A DNA stretch of 64,000 nt, taken from contig CAMXCT020001446.1 in the NCBI GenBank assembly GCA_947184155.2, forward strand, positions 1,325,719 to 1,389,718, read 5' to 3'. Numbering within the stretch: position 1 is the stretch's first letter; every line of letters starts with the position of its first letter. Below the pieces are notes generated by a model, which had not been told where the DNA came from, ran no database searches, and saw nothing but the letters and a program-made list of their open reading frames with translations. Positions 1-11,733 of this stretch are shown here, in pieces. The DNA comes from Cladocopium goreaui. Lineage: Eukaryota; Sar; Dinophyceae; Suessiales; Symbiodiniaceae. Both the position numbers and the translations under genes were made by a program.

Positions 1-130
1 TGTGAAAAGTCCGCCCATTTTTGGATAGTTACCCCTTCTCACTATAATCTACACTGACGTTAAGGTGAGGTCATCCTAAGTTATCTAGATTATCTCCATC
101 ATGTTCTCATATATATATATAGATAACTAG

Positions 131-207
131 ATATATATCATGTTCTATTAAATATGGGGATATATCATGTTCTATTAATTATGGGGATATATCATGTTCT
201 ATACTAT
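131..207. repeat. 27-bp tandem repeat, about 3 copies
   Basis: AT-rich unit containing atcatgttctatta and tatgggg, repeated about three times. The flanking 1-1120 holds short runs of gggaaaaccat and gtgaaaagat and no gene I can support; a weak open stretch on the minus strand at about 830-920 was not called. Confidence 0.7.
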
Positions 208-1120
208 GTTATATATATTATATATACCCATAGTATCCCCATTGTTTCAGCATATTAGTGTTGCTTGTTGGTCACCATTGCCATGACTCGATCCCACCTG
301 CGGAAGCCCAAGCCCTGGAGGCCCCATCAAACCTCTGCCGGAAAACCATGGCGACCACTGGGAAAACCATGGGAAAACCACCTTGGGAAAACCATGGGAA
401 AAATGGGAAAACTATGAGAAAACAAAGAGAAAAAAATTCTAGGGCTCCAACTGTGAAGACCTGAGTGACTGGAAACCGCCTGTCATGCCGCCGATGTCGT
501 TGTGAAAAGATCTCGTTAGGAAAATTGGACGCCCAATTTACGCGTGAAAAGATGTGAAAAGATGTGAAAAGATGTGAACAGCTACAGTTAATACAAATCA
601 TGGAGAAAAATCCATGCACCAATACAACTTGATGCATTGTCGGACGTCCAACTGCTGGAGCCCACTGGCCTCCGGCTCGGCCGGGAGACCTCTGCCAAAA
701 GCGAGCTGCCAAAATCGACATCTGTAGAGCCCCAAAAACATAGAACTTAAGGTGAAATCCCAGGAAAATAGTGGCAAATTCTGTTGTGCTATCTTTTTGG
801 AAGTTACTAGAGATCATTCTAAAAACCTGTCCAAGACTTGACACCCAGACAACATGAAGATATGCTGTGAAATTGCCAGCATCTGCGGACCACAGATGGT
901 GTGTCTTTGTTGGCAAAGTTTAAAGGTGCTGTCCATACCGTGAGCTTCTTCAGAACACATGTGTGGGTGAAGCCCTAATCTCATTTTGGTTGGTCAATCC
1001 CGCATTTCATCATCAAATACCGCATCCTATCACCCATCAGGAAACGGTCAAAGAAACCCCCACGGTTGATGCAAAAACCCTGGCGTCTGAAAATAGGGTC
1101 CCCCAATTCCCATGGTTTAT

Positions 1121-1266
1121 TACAGGGTGGTGCCCCAGTTCGGAATCGCGTGAAAAGTTGGTGCCAATAAGTCCAACATATCCATAGTTAATGGGTGATA
1201 TATGGTGATATATCCATAGTTAATGGGATTATAACCCGTTTATAACTGGGGGGGCACCACCTTGTA
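1121..1266. mobile_element. MITE family B, copy 1
   Basis: Non-autonomous inverted-repeat element of 146 bp. The left end tacagggtggtgccccagtt is the imperfect inverse of the right end (rc tacaaggtggtgccccccca). A related copy lies at 6862-7000. No coding capacity. TA at both ends suggests a TA target site. Confidence 0.7.
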
Positions 1267-1515
1267 GTATCATCGCCATGAAAATCGTCATTTTTCATGG
1301 GTTCCAATTGCTCTGACCTGGCGCTCGATGGGAGACAGCCTGAGCCTGCAGGAATGAGGATCTCAATGGATCTACATGGATCTACCATAAAGAATGGAGG
1401 TTTGATCAAAGAAACCATGGCGATCGACTTTTCAAAAAATATCAAGACCAACAAACATCATATTTGTTGGCAACTTTGATTAATGGGGATCTGACCATCA
1501 GCATCTAGGGTTTAC

Positions 1516-1602
1516 CTGATCAAAAGCGCTTCGGTTTTAGCTCGGACTACAGTTCGATGTTCCCAGGAGGTGGCTGGCGCCTCATCATAGTTCAGCGTAG
1601 CC
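1516..1602 (-). CDS. internal exon of an unidentified gene
   Basis: An 87-nt open segment bordered by a pyrimidine-rich TTGATTGCCAG acceptor and a canonical ATCAG|GTAAAC donor. It enters with one leftover base, holds 28 codons (ATLNYDEAPATSWEHRTVVR followed by AKTEALLI) and leaves two bases. Composition is protein-like and unlike the AT-rich flanks. No family recognised. It is on the same strand as the exons at 2907, 5775 and 6171, so it may belong to the same gene. Confidence 0.65.
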
Positions 1603-2009
1603 CTGGCAATCAAAAACGCGACAAAGGGGATGTGAATTTTGGGGCTCATCTGCTGGTTTATAACATGTTTATGACATTTTATGACTATATGATACTCATA
1701 ACTATATTTAGATGGGATATGATGGGGTGGGTTATCAACAAATATAACTAGGGAGCCTCTTCCTGTAGGGCATGTGTTCTTTTTCAATTTCATGAAACCT
1801 TGACACTCTGAGGACAACTCCGACCAAGTTTGGAGCCGGCCCTGTTTTTGGTAACCCGTCCACGGTTTTATGCTATTTTTGAGAATACTATTGAGTTGTA
1901 GCCTGTCTTGGTTCACTTATTCCATCTTTGAATTGAGAATCATTTGTGTGACCTTTGTTGTTGATTCATCCTTGCACTTGTCATAATTAGCTGTTTTAAG
2001 TTTTTCTTT

Positions 2010-2165
2010 ACCCGCTCTTCGTTGTCTAACAAAACCATTTTTCTGTTCTTCAGCCTTTTTTTGTCCGTTTTGACACAGTCCGTGGTGGGAAAACTTGGTG
2101 GCTCCCAACTGAGTGGATGCGGCATGGCTGTACCAAATGCTCGTTGCTTTTTGTGTACGGGGCAC
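2010..2165 (-). CDS. possible exon, Lys/Arg-rich
   Basis: Open minus-strand segment encoding a basic stretch (KTDKKRLKNRKMVLLDNEER) that meets a GTAAAG donor-like site near 2009. The acceptor is not clear, and another frame is also open (EEQKNGFVRQRRAGKEK), so the reading frame is uncertain. Unrecognised. Confidence 0.35.
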
Positions 2166-2906
2166 AAAGGGCACGCCGATCCAAATCAGTCGCTAGATTT
2201 TTGAGACTATACATATGAAATATGTATGTGAGTGTATATATATATATCCGTATACACATAGATATGCTTGGTGACACATGGTTCAAATATGGCGTGGTTT
2301 TTTTCTCTGCCCTTTTTGATCCTTATCGTTTTTGTCTGGGACGCCCTGAACCCCAAAGTGCCACTTGTGGCCGAAACACCACGGCCTGCCCACCCCTCAC
2401 CAAGCAGCGCAACATGGTCAAACCATCAATGATCTGAACATTTCGGATCTCCCCTTAAATGTCGTATGATTTTCATACATCTTCATGCTTCATCTCCAAT
2501 GTTCATCCATTTTTTCCCAGAATAGATGTTCCCACTCTTTTCACAGCCATGCCATTACATCCCAACTTGCCGTGGCCGTGAGTTACTCACATCACCAGTC
2601 AGAGTTTTGCCCCAGACCTTGGCTCCGACCTTGGCTCCTGGCCCTTGACCTTGAAGCTTGGCACCTGTGTTCAGCCGCATCATGGGAAATCTACGTTGAA
2701 TATATCTGTTAAATATTAGTGTAGATTGGAATACACCCATGAATCACAGTATTCAACTCAGATGTTGGATGTGTATGGATTCCGGATGATTTTGGATGTA
2801 TCTTCAGTCATCACCCATGATACGCTAGCCCTGAACGTGCCATTTTCAGGCTGCAGACTGGCATGGACACTCCGTTCGGCCGTCGAAGGGCTTGTTCTTT
2901 ACTCAC

Positions 2907-2961
2907 AGCCTGTCCGGTCGCGAACGCGGATGAAAACGAGGTGCTTCACTGTGGATGTGCT
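2907..2961 (-). CDS. short exon, OB-fold-like strand
   Basis: A 55-nt segment between CCCAGCTCAG (acceptor) and GGCT|GTGAGT (donor). Frame 0 reads STSTVKHLVFIRVRDRTG with one base left. The string LVFIRVRDRTG resembles the anticodon-binding OB-fold strand of class II aspartyl-tRNA synthetases (FIDLRDRxG type). That is only a resemblance; one short exon cannot settle the identity. Confidence 0.5.
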
Positions 2962-4137
2962 CTGAGCTGGGTAAGTGTCTAGAGTGATTTAACAAATCTT
3001 TGCATCATGATGATCTGGTGTCCTTGATCGTAACTTTATGATCAACTCTTTTGAGCGTCCGGCACTTTTCTGAGTTTCCTCTGATGTAAAGGTCAACAAC
3101 CAGGCACAAACGTAGTTCATCTAATATCACCCCGCAACGATCCCAAACCTGTGCAAATTATTCCAAATCTGTTTCGCACTGAAACTCATTTCAGAAAAAA
3201 TTGGGGAACAACTAAGATGTTCATAGTATTGTGGGTATGTTTATGATGTATCATGGGTATATTATTGAAACCTATTGAATCAGAAAAATCATGTCATCTC
3301 CCGCTGAGCCAACCTTGGCCTTGGCTTCTTCGCTTTGAGCTGTGGCCATGCCCCTCCTTGGCCCAGAAACCAGATGACGTCCGAAGAAGTTTTGATACGA
3401 AAGACGTGGAATTGACAAAACTCTGAGAATGATATGTGCACTGTTCACTCATGACTGTTTTCAGCTCTACCAAAAAAAAGGAAAGAAAGACATTGAAAGA
3501 CAATAACGAATGATAAATATAATCATGATATTCAATTCTCAGCAAACACCCCAAATCAATTATCGTCTGCCGAGGAGAGATCGGTTGCGGCCTTCCCAAC
3601 ATTTCGCAAGTGCAGAAGTTCCATACTTTTCCATCTTTCGGTTCGAGTTGCCGTTCACTCCGTCTACCCCAGTCGACCGAGGATCTGAAAGAGCAACAAG
3701 CTGTGGTCTGGAAACCAGGGATTCAGGGACAGCTGCTCCTGGGAGAATGGGAATTTTATAGACAAAGGATAGACCCGATAGATTCGCTACAAAACTGCAA
3801 CTGAAAGGTCGCCCCACCTTGGCCAGCAAGCCCATTCTGCCCATCTCGTTGACCAACTGCCAGGCAAATCCACATCCGTGCGATGTCAGGCCCGAGTCAA
3901 TCCTGTAGTTTAAAACCTATGAATGAGTTATGTTCTTTTCTGATATGTTGAAATCACAGGGCAATTAATCAGAATTGTGTCTGATAAGGTCATAAGGCAT
4001 CCTCAAATTAGATGATCAGTTGACCACCATTTCCCCTATCGGATTATGGCATAGCCTATCACATAGCCCATTTTCTGACACACCCGAATCGCAAGAATGG
4101 TCACAAGAATGGTCACAACTGACCGCTTCACCAAGCT

Positions 4138-4390
4138 TCACCAGACTGTTTCTCTACTTTGACTGCGCAAAAAAGATGGCGCCTTCATGTCCAAATCACC
4201 ACCAGTGGTGTTGCTACAAACATCCATGACGACCCAAATCCTGTCGCACGGGGAAACTCGCAGCACGGGGAGGGCCACACGTTGCGCATCACGAAACGCG
4301 GAAACGCGCCGCGTCCTGTCCCTGCTTTCTGAGGTCTCAGTCTCCGAAGCCTTGCTATTCGTCTTTTTCTTTGAAATCCGTTTGGGTTTC
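4138..4390 (-). CDS. probable 3' exon, basic Ser/Thr-rich
   Basis: After a TTCGCCAG|G acceptor a frame of about 84 codons runs to a stop at 4138. It starts KPKRISKKKTNSKASETETS and continues through RRVSAFRDAQRVALPVLR. It is GC-rich and coding-like, in contrast to the satellite just upstream at 4541-5410, through which the same frame happens to stay open. Function unknown; the true end may lie at an unseen donor. Confidence 0.4.
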
Positions 4391-4540
4391 CTGGCGAACC
4401 AGTTGGATTGCCAAGCTGAAAAAATGTATGCGAATGACCCTACAGTGAGAGGGAAAATGTATGGGAATGGAAGAATGGTGCAGGTGCTTGTGCATGATAA
4501 CATGTGCCAAGTCAAATAAAAAGCAGTGCAGGTGCAAAGT

Positions 4541-5410
4541 TGGATGATAATGGATGATGATGGATGATGATGGATGATGATGGATGATGATGGATGATAA
4601 TGGATGATGATGGATGATGATGGATGATGATGGATGATGATGGATGATGATGGATGATGATGGATGATGATGGATGATGATGGATGATGATGGATGATGA
4701 TGGATGATGATGGATGATGATGGATGATGGATGATGGATGGTGGATGGTGGATGGTGGATGGTGGATGGTGGATGGTGGATGAGGATGAGGATGAGGATG
4801 ATGATGATGATGATGATGGGGATGATGGGGATGATGGGGATGATGGGGATGATGGAGATGATGGAGATGATGGAGATGATGGAGATGATGGAGATGATGG
4901 AGATGATGGAGATGATGGAGATGATGGAGATGATGGAGATGATGGAGATGATGGAGAGGATGAGGATGAGGATGAGGATGAGGATGGAGAGGATGAGGAT
5001 GGAGAGGATGGAGAGGATGAGGATGGAGAGGATGAGGATGGAGAGGATGAGGATGGAGAGGATGAGGATGGAGAGGATGAGGATGGAGAGGATGAGGATG
5101 GAGATGATGAGGATGGAGATGATGAGGATGAGGATGAGGATGATGAGGAGGAGGAGGAGGATGAGGATGGATAATGGACAAGAATGGACAAGAATGGACA
5201 AGAATGGACAAGAATGGACAAGAATGGACAAGAATGGACAAGAATGGACAAGAATGGACAAGAATGGACAAGAATGGACAAGAATGGATTGGCGATGATG
5301 GACGATGATGGACGATGATGGACGATGATGGACGATGATGGACGATGATGGACGATGATGGACGATGATGGACGATGATGGACGATGATGGACGATGATG
5401 GACGATGGCA
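4541..5410. repeat. compound minisatellite array
   Basis: Successive arrays that change unit without a gap: tggatgatga (10 bp, about 4541-4735), tggatgg (7 bp), gat runs, tggggatga and tggagatga (9 bp), ggagaggatgaggat (15 bp), agaatggaca (10 bp, about 12 copies, 5172-5285) and tggacgatga (10 bp, 5290-5405). All units share a GGAY/GATG core, as expected for local slippage and unit conversion. The long frames across it are by-products of the repeat. Confidence 0.95.
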
Positions 5411-5499
5411 ATTATTGCCATTATAATTACGATGACTGCGGCGACGAGGATGGTGATGATAACAGCGATAACTATCACCATGACTAGCATAATAACAAT

Positions 5500-5530
5500 A
5501 AGAAGAAGAATCATCATCATCACCACCATC

Positions 5531-5564
<34 letters not shown>

Positions 5565-5640
5565 TAATCATCACCGTATCTTTGATAGTTAAAACCTCAC
5601 TTCATCATCATCATCATCATCATCATCATCTACATCATCT
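5500..5640. repeat. CAT/CAC trinucleotide repeat
   Basis: Interrupted runs of atcatcatc and accaccacc. No coding signal. Confidence 0.9.
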
Positions 5641-5774
5641 GAGGTTTATACATGTCATATGAATGTATATTAAGCATGTTGTACAACTGAATCATTTTTG
5701 GTTTGTGGATATTTGTGGATGACAATACTCTCATTTCGCCTCACAATCCAGCTGGGTTTTGAATCCGGCCACAC

Positions 5775-6294
5775 CTCCAGCGCTGGAGAATATCCACGTG
5801 CTTTAGTGCCTGCCATGTGTCCCATGGCTTAACCGGCTCAAAAAAAACACACGGCAGGTGAGCCGATGATGGTCTCTCTGCGATAGCTTGGCATAGGGTG
5901 ATGGTGAAGGAAAAATTTCAATGCATTCGATTGAGTTCTAGATTCGAGAAAAATAAGGAAAACAATGCGTCTGTCAATTCACCTGAATCGATTGCGCCTG
6001 GTCAAAGACATTGTTCAGCTCACCGGTTTCCTCATCAATCCAGCTTTTCGAGGATGCTCCAGATGTTGACACATGATAACCATTGATAACCCATATCATA
6101 CATATATACATATATATATATGTAGAAATATATCTATTTATATATATATGTAATGTGATCCGGTCCATACCCAGTCACATATGGCATCCTTTCCAGCTGC
6201 CAGGACATAAAAGTGCCACCAAGTAGCTTCCGCGATCAGCCGTTTATTCCCATTCCAGATCACTAAGCTCTTAATCTCTGCAGGTGTTGTGCAC
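5775..6294 (-). CDS. three consecutive exons of one unidentified gene
   Basis: In transcript order: exon 6294-6171 (acceptor TTGTTGCCAG|G, donor GACTGG|GTATGG, 124 nt) encodes CTTPAEIKSLVIWNGNKRLI then AEATWWHFYVLAAGKDAICDW and ends in phase 0. Exon about 6066-5983 encodes SWIDEETGELNNVFDQAQSI plus Q and ends TTCAG|GTGAAT in phase 0; its acceptor is unclear. Exon 5809-5775 (acceptor ACATGGCAG|G, donor GGAG|GTGTGG, 35 nt) encodes ALKHVDILQRW in phase 0. The phases agree across all three, which supports one transcript. No known family recognised. Confidence 0.65.
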
Positions 6295-6359
6295 CTGGCA
6301 ACAAAAATACCAAACTTGGCAAGTAGATCCAGTAGTTGATTGGTAAAAATCAGGTTTGC

Positions 6360-6430
6360 TGATATTTGCTGCTTGAAATCCCGAGGATCTTGTGGTAAAC
6401 CTCAAAAATCACAACGCCGTAGATGCCTTT
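6360..6430 (-). CDS. possible upstream exon (PKGIYGVVIFE)
   Basis: A short open segment reading PKGIYGVVIFE and ending GATTTTTGAG|GTTTAC, just upstream of the exon chain at 5775-6294 on the same strand. A similar string, LKGIYVVKVGKV, is open on the minus strand near 14225-14275. The left border is not resolved. From here to 8690 I see only mobile-element sequence and AT-rich DNA, with one weak GC-rich open stretch at 7440-7545. Confidence 0.3.
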
Positions 6431-6861
6431 AGGTTGATCATGGTTGATCATCAAAACATCTCAGCCAAATGATCCAATCGCGACCAATTTTTTGAATTAA
6501 GTCTAGAAAATTGCGTGTGCATGCGTTTGCCACACTACACCATCACTACACCATCTAACACAAATGCCATGAATGCCATGCCGTGTCTCTTCAAGAATTC
6601 ACCACGAGCCCCAAGTCCAAGTCCAACCGCCAACGCCAACTCAGCCGGAGATGACACGAGGAAATCAAAGATCAACTCGCAAATCTTCGGAGCTTCTGGC
6701 TTCAAAATCCTCACAGAATGCGAACGGCGATCTGACCGCGATCTGACCACATTTTGAACACCGGAGTTTTGCATGTGAAAACCACTCACGAACCAGGCAG
6801 TTTTCAAGAACCAGTTGTGAACCAACAAAAAAACTACCATTGTTCACCAACTATAACCAAT

Positions 6862-7000
6862 TACAGGGTGGTGCCCCAATTCGTGAACGCAAAGTTGAGG
6901 GGCACATAACTCCAAATTCACTAGGGTTTATGGTAGATATATTGAACTAGTTATTATGGTTTGTAAACAACAAACATCACTGGGGGGGCACCAGCTTGTA
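6862..7000. mobile_element. MITE family B, copy 2
   Basis: 139 bp with ends tacagggtggtgccccaatt and ctgggggggcaccagcttgta, matching the family at 1121-1266. The interior is AT-rich and non-coding. Confidence 0.7.
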
Positions 7001-7313
7001 GGGTATGTTATATTCCTGTTAATGTTATTATGACTATATAAGTCTCCTATTGCATTATGATATTCTATACTGTAAATTCTATCCCTTATTCATCAATTAC
7101 TATAAAAATTAAAGATTATTAACCCACCATCATCCAATGTCTACTAAATACCCGACTATTATTAACTATTAACCAACTATATCATCCAATTTCTGACACA
7201 AAAATGGATACCTAATATCAACCAAGTACGGACATTCAATTTTTAACCAATAAAATTGAAATAGTTCAGGTACTAGCAACAACTGCTGGTTGACAACGAA
7301 CTATTATTAACTA

Positions 7314-7438
7314 TAGCCTCTTGTAAACTAACATAGTAACATAGCTATTGAAAATGACCATATATAATATTTATAGTTGATTTACCCATTAATAGCATGG
7401 TGATTTTTCATAGTTATGTTAGTTTACCAGGCCGGGTA
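7314..7438. mobile_element. MITE family A, decayed copy
   Basis: Left end tagcctcttgtaaactaaca and right end gttagtttaccaggccgggta, with family A interior (tttacccattaatagcatgg). The terminal CCCTCTGG is mutated at both ends, so this looks like an old copy. Confidence 0.65.
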
Positions 7439-8413
7439 GTTCTTACTACGAGCGCGCCTCGCCGGGCTGTTGGCTCCCAGGCGCGGATGTAGGGCCATGA
7501 GAAAGGCATATCTAGCGGCATGGCATTACCGGTGCCAGCGTAGATGTTAAAAAAGGGTGGCTGGGTCGGCTGGGTCGTCATAGTGGGTTAGTTGGATGGG
7601 TCGGGTGATGTGAGACAACTGGTTGGGTGGTCGGCATGTTGATATGAAAGACTGAATTTGCTCAATTGGCTAGAAAATGGGTGGTCGACCTTTAAGCATC
7701 CCAGGAATTGGAAGTGATATCTATTGCTGGAAAAAAGTGGGGGATATGATGGGAATATAACTGGAGATTACAAGATTGGTTTTTAATTTCGTCTGGCTGT
7801 GTCTAAAGATTGGGCATGTAAAAACTTGCATGCTATGGTAATACTATGACCATTTTAGTAGATTGAATTGAATTCTTTACGATTTGGTGATTAAAAAGTG
7901 GGGAGATGTACTTAGTGGTTCATCCCAAGAATCACAAGTGGGTTAGGTCATCCCAGTTGTAGGTTGGGTAAGCAGGGGCGATGTCAAGTTTGAACCGGGG
8001 CGAAATACAGTAACCCACTTTAACTCAACCTGGGGTGAGCTTGCAAGTGAAATTATATCTGCAGTGATATTTCCGCATATTCCGATTCAAACCACCAAGT
8101 AGGTATGCGAATCAAATCAAGTCACTATTTCATCGTAAATTTTCCCTTTGCAACGACAACAAACACCATGAACGAAACAGTAGTATAATTCATAAGGCGA
8201 TGGGTCAAAACCTTGTATCCCTGTAGTTCGCATCAAAATAGCTGGTAAATAGATGGATGTTCACCCCCCCTTCTTATATGGTATTTATATAGGTATTGAT
8301 CATTCTTGATCGCTAAGTTCTATATTGATCCATATCCATAGCATTCCATAGTCATATAGCTATTGATCCATAGCATTCATCATTGATCCATAAATGGTAT
8401 ATGATTTTATATG

Positions 8414-8523
8414 TACCCTCTGGTAAACTAACATGACTATGGAAAAACGCCATTTTCAATGGGTAAATCCACTATTTCGACTGGGCCATGTTCAATAGTT
8501 TTTTCTATGTTTACCAGAGGGTA
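8414..8523. mobile_element. MITE family A copy
   Basis: 110 bp from taccctctggtaaactaaca to tgtttaccagagggta. Flanked by TA on both sides, as in Tc1/mariner-type target sites. The right end runs straight into the 21-bp minisatellite at 8525-8650. Confidence 0.85.
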
Positions 8524-8524
8524 T

Positions 8525-8650
8525 ATCCCATCAATATCCCATTGAATCACTATAAATCCCATTAAACCACTATAAAATCCCATTAAACCACTATAAAATC
8601 CCATTAAACCACTATAATAATCCCATCAAACAACTATAAACCACTATAGC
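8525..8650. repeat. 21-bp minisatellite (cattaaaccactataaaatcc)
   Basis: About five imperfect copies of a 21-bp unit. The same unit recurs at 63590-63815, there too directly after the right end of a family A element, and in decayed form at 17405-17490. Confidence 0.85.
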
Positions 8651-8696
8651 TATCGATCCATATCCATAAACCAATAACACAGCCATTCATCATGGC

Positions 8697-8749
8697 CTGC
8701 TCTCCTCAGGCAGGCTTAAGAGTCGCTCATAGCGTTCCAAGGTCGCATC
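8697..8749 (-). CDS. short internal exon
   Basis: 53 nt after CACGGCCAG|G, encoding DATLERYERLLSLPEES plus two bases. It ends GAGCAG|GCCATG, which would be a GC-type donor. Protein-like, unrecognised. Confidence 0.5.
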
Positions 8750-8813
8750 CTGGCCGTGCTTTCACCAGTGAAACGCGAGGGATTTAGTTTGGCAAATAGA
8801 TGGATATATCATA

Positions 8814-8920
8814 TACCCTCTGGTAAATTAACATAGACCCTGGTAGTCATCGGGGTTGGAAGACTAGTTTCCATTAAAAATTGGTGATTTTCAGGGTCTA
8901 TGTTTATTTACCAGAGGGTA
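8814..8920. mobile_element. MITE family A, divergent copy
   Basis: 107 bp from taccctctggtaaattaaca to tgtttatttaccagagggta. The inner arms differ from the family (catagaccctgg...cagggtctatg) but still pair, so compensating changes or a subfamily are likely. 8920-9930 contains AT-rich DNA and no supported gene. Confidence 0.8.
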
Positions 8921-9932
8921 CAATATGTAATGTAATAATATTATATATATATATACAATTGAGAATGTCACGGCTCCTGATCCTGCAAAAACAAACGAAA
9001 CAAGAAAACCTGTCACAATTACATATAATTATATATATACGTATAATATATCATGTATGTATATATTATGTATGTGTGTATATGTGTATATAGATAGTCA
9101 TAATAATCTTGCACTGTCGAATGATATGTATACATCGGAATATAGAAGAATATGATATAATATGTAATATGAATATTCAGTATTCATTGATATCATCCAG
9201 GAAACCCAAAGAAACAGAAATAGCCATGGTGGCACACCCCAGCCAGAAATGTTCGGGACTCTAAACACTAGCATAGGCAAACAACCATTGCTATTTCTGG
9301 TTGGAACTCGCAAAGTATCATGATTTGTGCATGACAGATTTTTGAGCGGACATGATTACTCGTTCCTTGTAATGACTGGTTGTCGTCATCATACATCATC
9401 AAATAGGGTTGTCATGGGTTGTCCCTGTCATATGTGCACTTGAAAACATGGGTTGCCGCCTGCTTTTTTGGACCGGGAGACCCGGCATACTTTTTCACAC
9501 AAACGATGAAAAACTAGGGGTTTTACTCGTGGTATCTATAAACATACTTCTCGTATACTGCCTAATACATATCATATTAATCATGTACTATCAAATATTC
9601 CGTAGCACGGGTCCGCAACAATGCACATCATAGATACGTGTGTACTGTATATGTATATTATATAGAGCAACAGAGAGAGAGAGATTTATGTTGGATGATT
9701 TTCTAAGGTTTTCTACAACTGTTTCTGTCGCACAACTGGGCACCTCAGGATCTTCAAAAATGACTGTGCTATTGGCATGCCTGGCGCCGTGCGAGTTCCG
9801 AAGCTGGCAGGGTGCCCGAGAAAAATAAAGGGGTGTAAAGCGAAGCTGTTTTCACATCAAAATAGCTTGGATTCAGATCATTGATGTTGAATCAATATTA
9901 ATTCTAGGTATTGATTTAGATCAATCCCAGCA

Positions 9933-10047
9933 ATAATCCCAGCTAAGATCCCATTAAACCACCATAAAATCCCAGCTATAATCCCAGCTAAGATCCCATT
10001 AAACCACCATAAAATCCCAGCTATAATCCCAGCTAAGATCCCATTAA
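9933..10047. repeat. 45-bp tandem repeat, about 2.5 copies
   Basis: Unit aatcccagctaagatcccat followed by taaaccaccataaaatcccagctat. It shares the cccattaaaccac word with the 21-bp minisatellite at 8525. Confidence 0.85.
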
Positions 10048-10170
10048 ATTGATGTTCATCAACAGTTCATAGCTGGGACCGCAGGTCACCAAAGACATCA
10101 AAGAAACATGCAAAAAACATCAAAAAACATGGAAAAATAGCCGTTTTTGAAGCAAATTTCAATCATCCCA

Positions 10171-10332
10171 TCATATCGTGTTCTGCTGTTTTTTGTGAAG
10201 CGATGACAAATCGTCGACGGGATCCAACTTCCCCTCTGCGGACCTCTTGACAAAGTGATGAACAGTTTCTGGTTTCACCCTCGACTCTTTGCTGAGCACA
10301 GCAATGAGACGTCCCGTCGGGCCCAGAGTGTC
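10171..10332 (-). CDS. terminal exon of an unidentified gene
   Basis: Acceptor CTGAGTCCAG|G, then 53 codons and a stop at 10171. The protein reads DTLGPTGRLIAVLSKESRVK, PETVHHFVKRSAEGKLDPVD, DLSSLHKKQQNTI. Charge pattern and composition are clearly coding-like. No catalytic motif or family recognised. Upstream exon candidates lie at 10.46-11.05 kb on the same strand. Confidence 0.65.
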   Translation of the reverse strand, partial: DTLGPTGRLIAVLSKESRVKPETVHHFVKRSAEGKLDPVDDLSSLHKKQQNTI

Positions 10333-10464
10333 CTGGACTCAGATGATTTTTGATGATTTTCGCAGATTTTTGCTGCACGTATCTGCACGTTGTTTAGGGA
10401 AAAAGCCACGAAAAAAATGGGCAAAACCGCCAATTCTGCTTCGGATGTTGGTTTCATCACTGGT

Positions 10465-11052
10465 AAAAAATCTCAGCGCTCCGAGATGTGACTCAAGGTC
10501 TGCAAAGACCAAAACATGGCGAAGACATTGGTCTTAGGCCTCAGCACAAAATTTTTGTTCAAGGAAATGGTGGTTCACTGCCAGCAACCAGTCATAGTTT
10601 TACGATGTCAAAACTGCCCGAGATTTGCTGTGCACAGCAGTGTAGATGAATTGTCCGAAAAATATTCCTAAATGATAGGACTATGTATATCATATATCAT
10701 ATATCACATGACCAAGTTTCGTCGTTTCGGAGTTTGCCTTGAGTGAAATTTCACACGATGAAGGGATCCAGCTGTGTCTCCGGCTGGATTGGGAAGTGGA
10801 CCAAACTATTGTGAATTGCAGCGGAGAGTGGGCCTGGGCCGAGCGGTCTGTGCCAAAAAAAGTTCCGCAGCGATGCGAAAATGACATGATTGAACCGCGG
10901 CTTTGAGAAATGTCACGAACGTGACAATACCTGCAAAGAGGGAAAGTGTATTGCTGATGTTTCCTTATGTTTCCTTCCATTGCTGTAGACTTGTCGAATG
11001 TGTGGTTCAGGCGCACCCAGAGTTCATGTCCCAAAAATATACAGACAGACAA
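10465..11052 (-). other. exon-like segments upstream of 10332
   Basis: Two to three short minus-strand open stretches: LESHLGALR at about 10480-10510 after TTTGCAG, a Ser-rich stretch at 10700-10830, and GHELWVRLNHTFDKSTAMEG at about 10975-11035. They are on the strand of the 10171-10332 exon but their borders are ambiguous. Confidence 0.35.
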
Positions 11053-11104
11053 GTGTGCATATTTCTGTTACATACATGTAGGCAACTGTACACGCGTTAT
11101 TAAG

Positions 11105-11520
11105 ATATTCTGACGTAAGATTGGGGAATGATTCTAGAAGAAATAAATAGTTATAAATAGATATTTATATATAAATATATATGTAATTATATGTATGGAT
11201 AATCTAATATAATCTCATACAACATAATATAATATAGTATAATACAATACAATACAATACAATACAATACAACAATATCTAATCTAATCTATTCTAAGCT
11301 AGTATAATATAATATAAGTATAATATGGTATAAAATAATATATTATATTATAATAGTATAATATAGTATAATATAGTAAAATATAGTATAATGGAGTATA
11401 CTATAGTATAATATCGTATAATATAATACAATATCATAAAATAATTAGTATATTATATATATATATCAGAACATTAGTATGATATTAGTGTACTATAGTA
11501 TGATATAATATAGTATAAAT
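11105..11520. repeat. AT-rich low-complexity block (tataatatagtata)
   Basis: Short-period ATA/TATA repeats with aatac runs. No gene. Confidence 0.9.
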
Positions 11521-11733
11521 GTGGTGATGTGGTGATGTGGTGTCCTGGCGATGTCATGGTGATGTTCTTCTCCCCCTGGGTGTGACCCACAGATCGATGG
11601 ATCCCAAGGTCGAAGAGTCGTTACTTGACCGCGGAAGGTCAGTGTGATGGGGCCTCAGAGTCTGTGCTGGGCTAGGCTTGGACCCACATGATTTTTCAGA
11701 TAGGATTAGTGGCTATGTCAGGATTTCAGAAAT

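Noticed and set aside
820..920. Minus-strand open stretch (THHLWSADAGNFTAYLHVVW)
   Set aside because: Protein-like in more than one frame, with no usable splice border.
4138..5574. Frames of 300-480 codons on both strands through the 4.5-5.4 kb repeat
   Set aside because: They exist because the repeat units lack stops; only the non-repetitive end at 4138-4390 looks coding.
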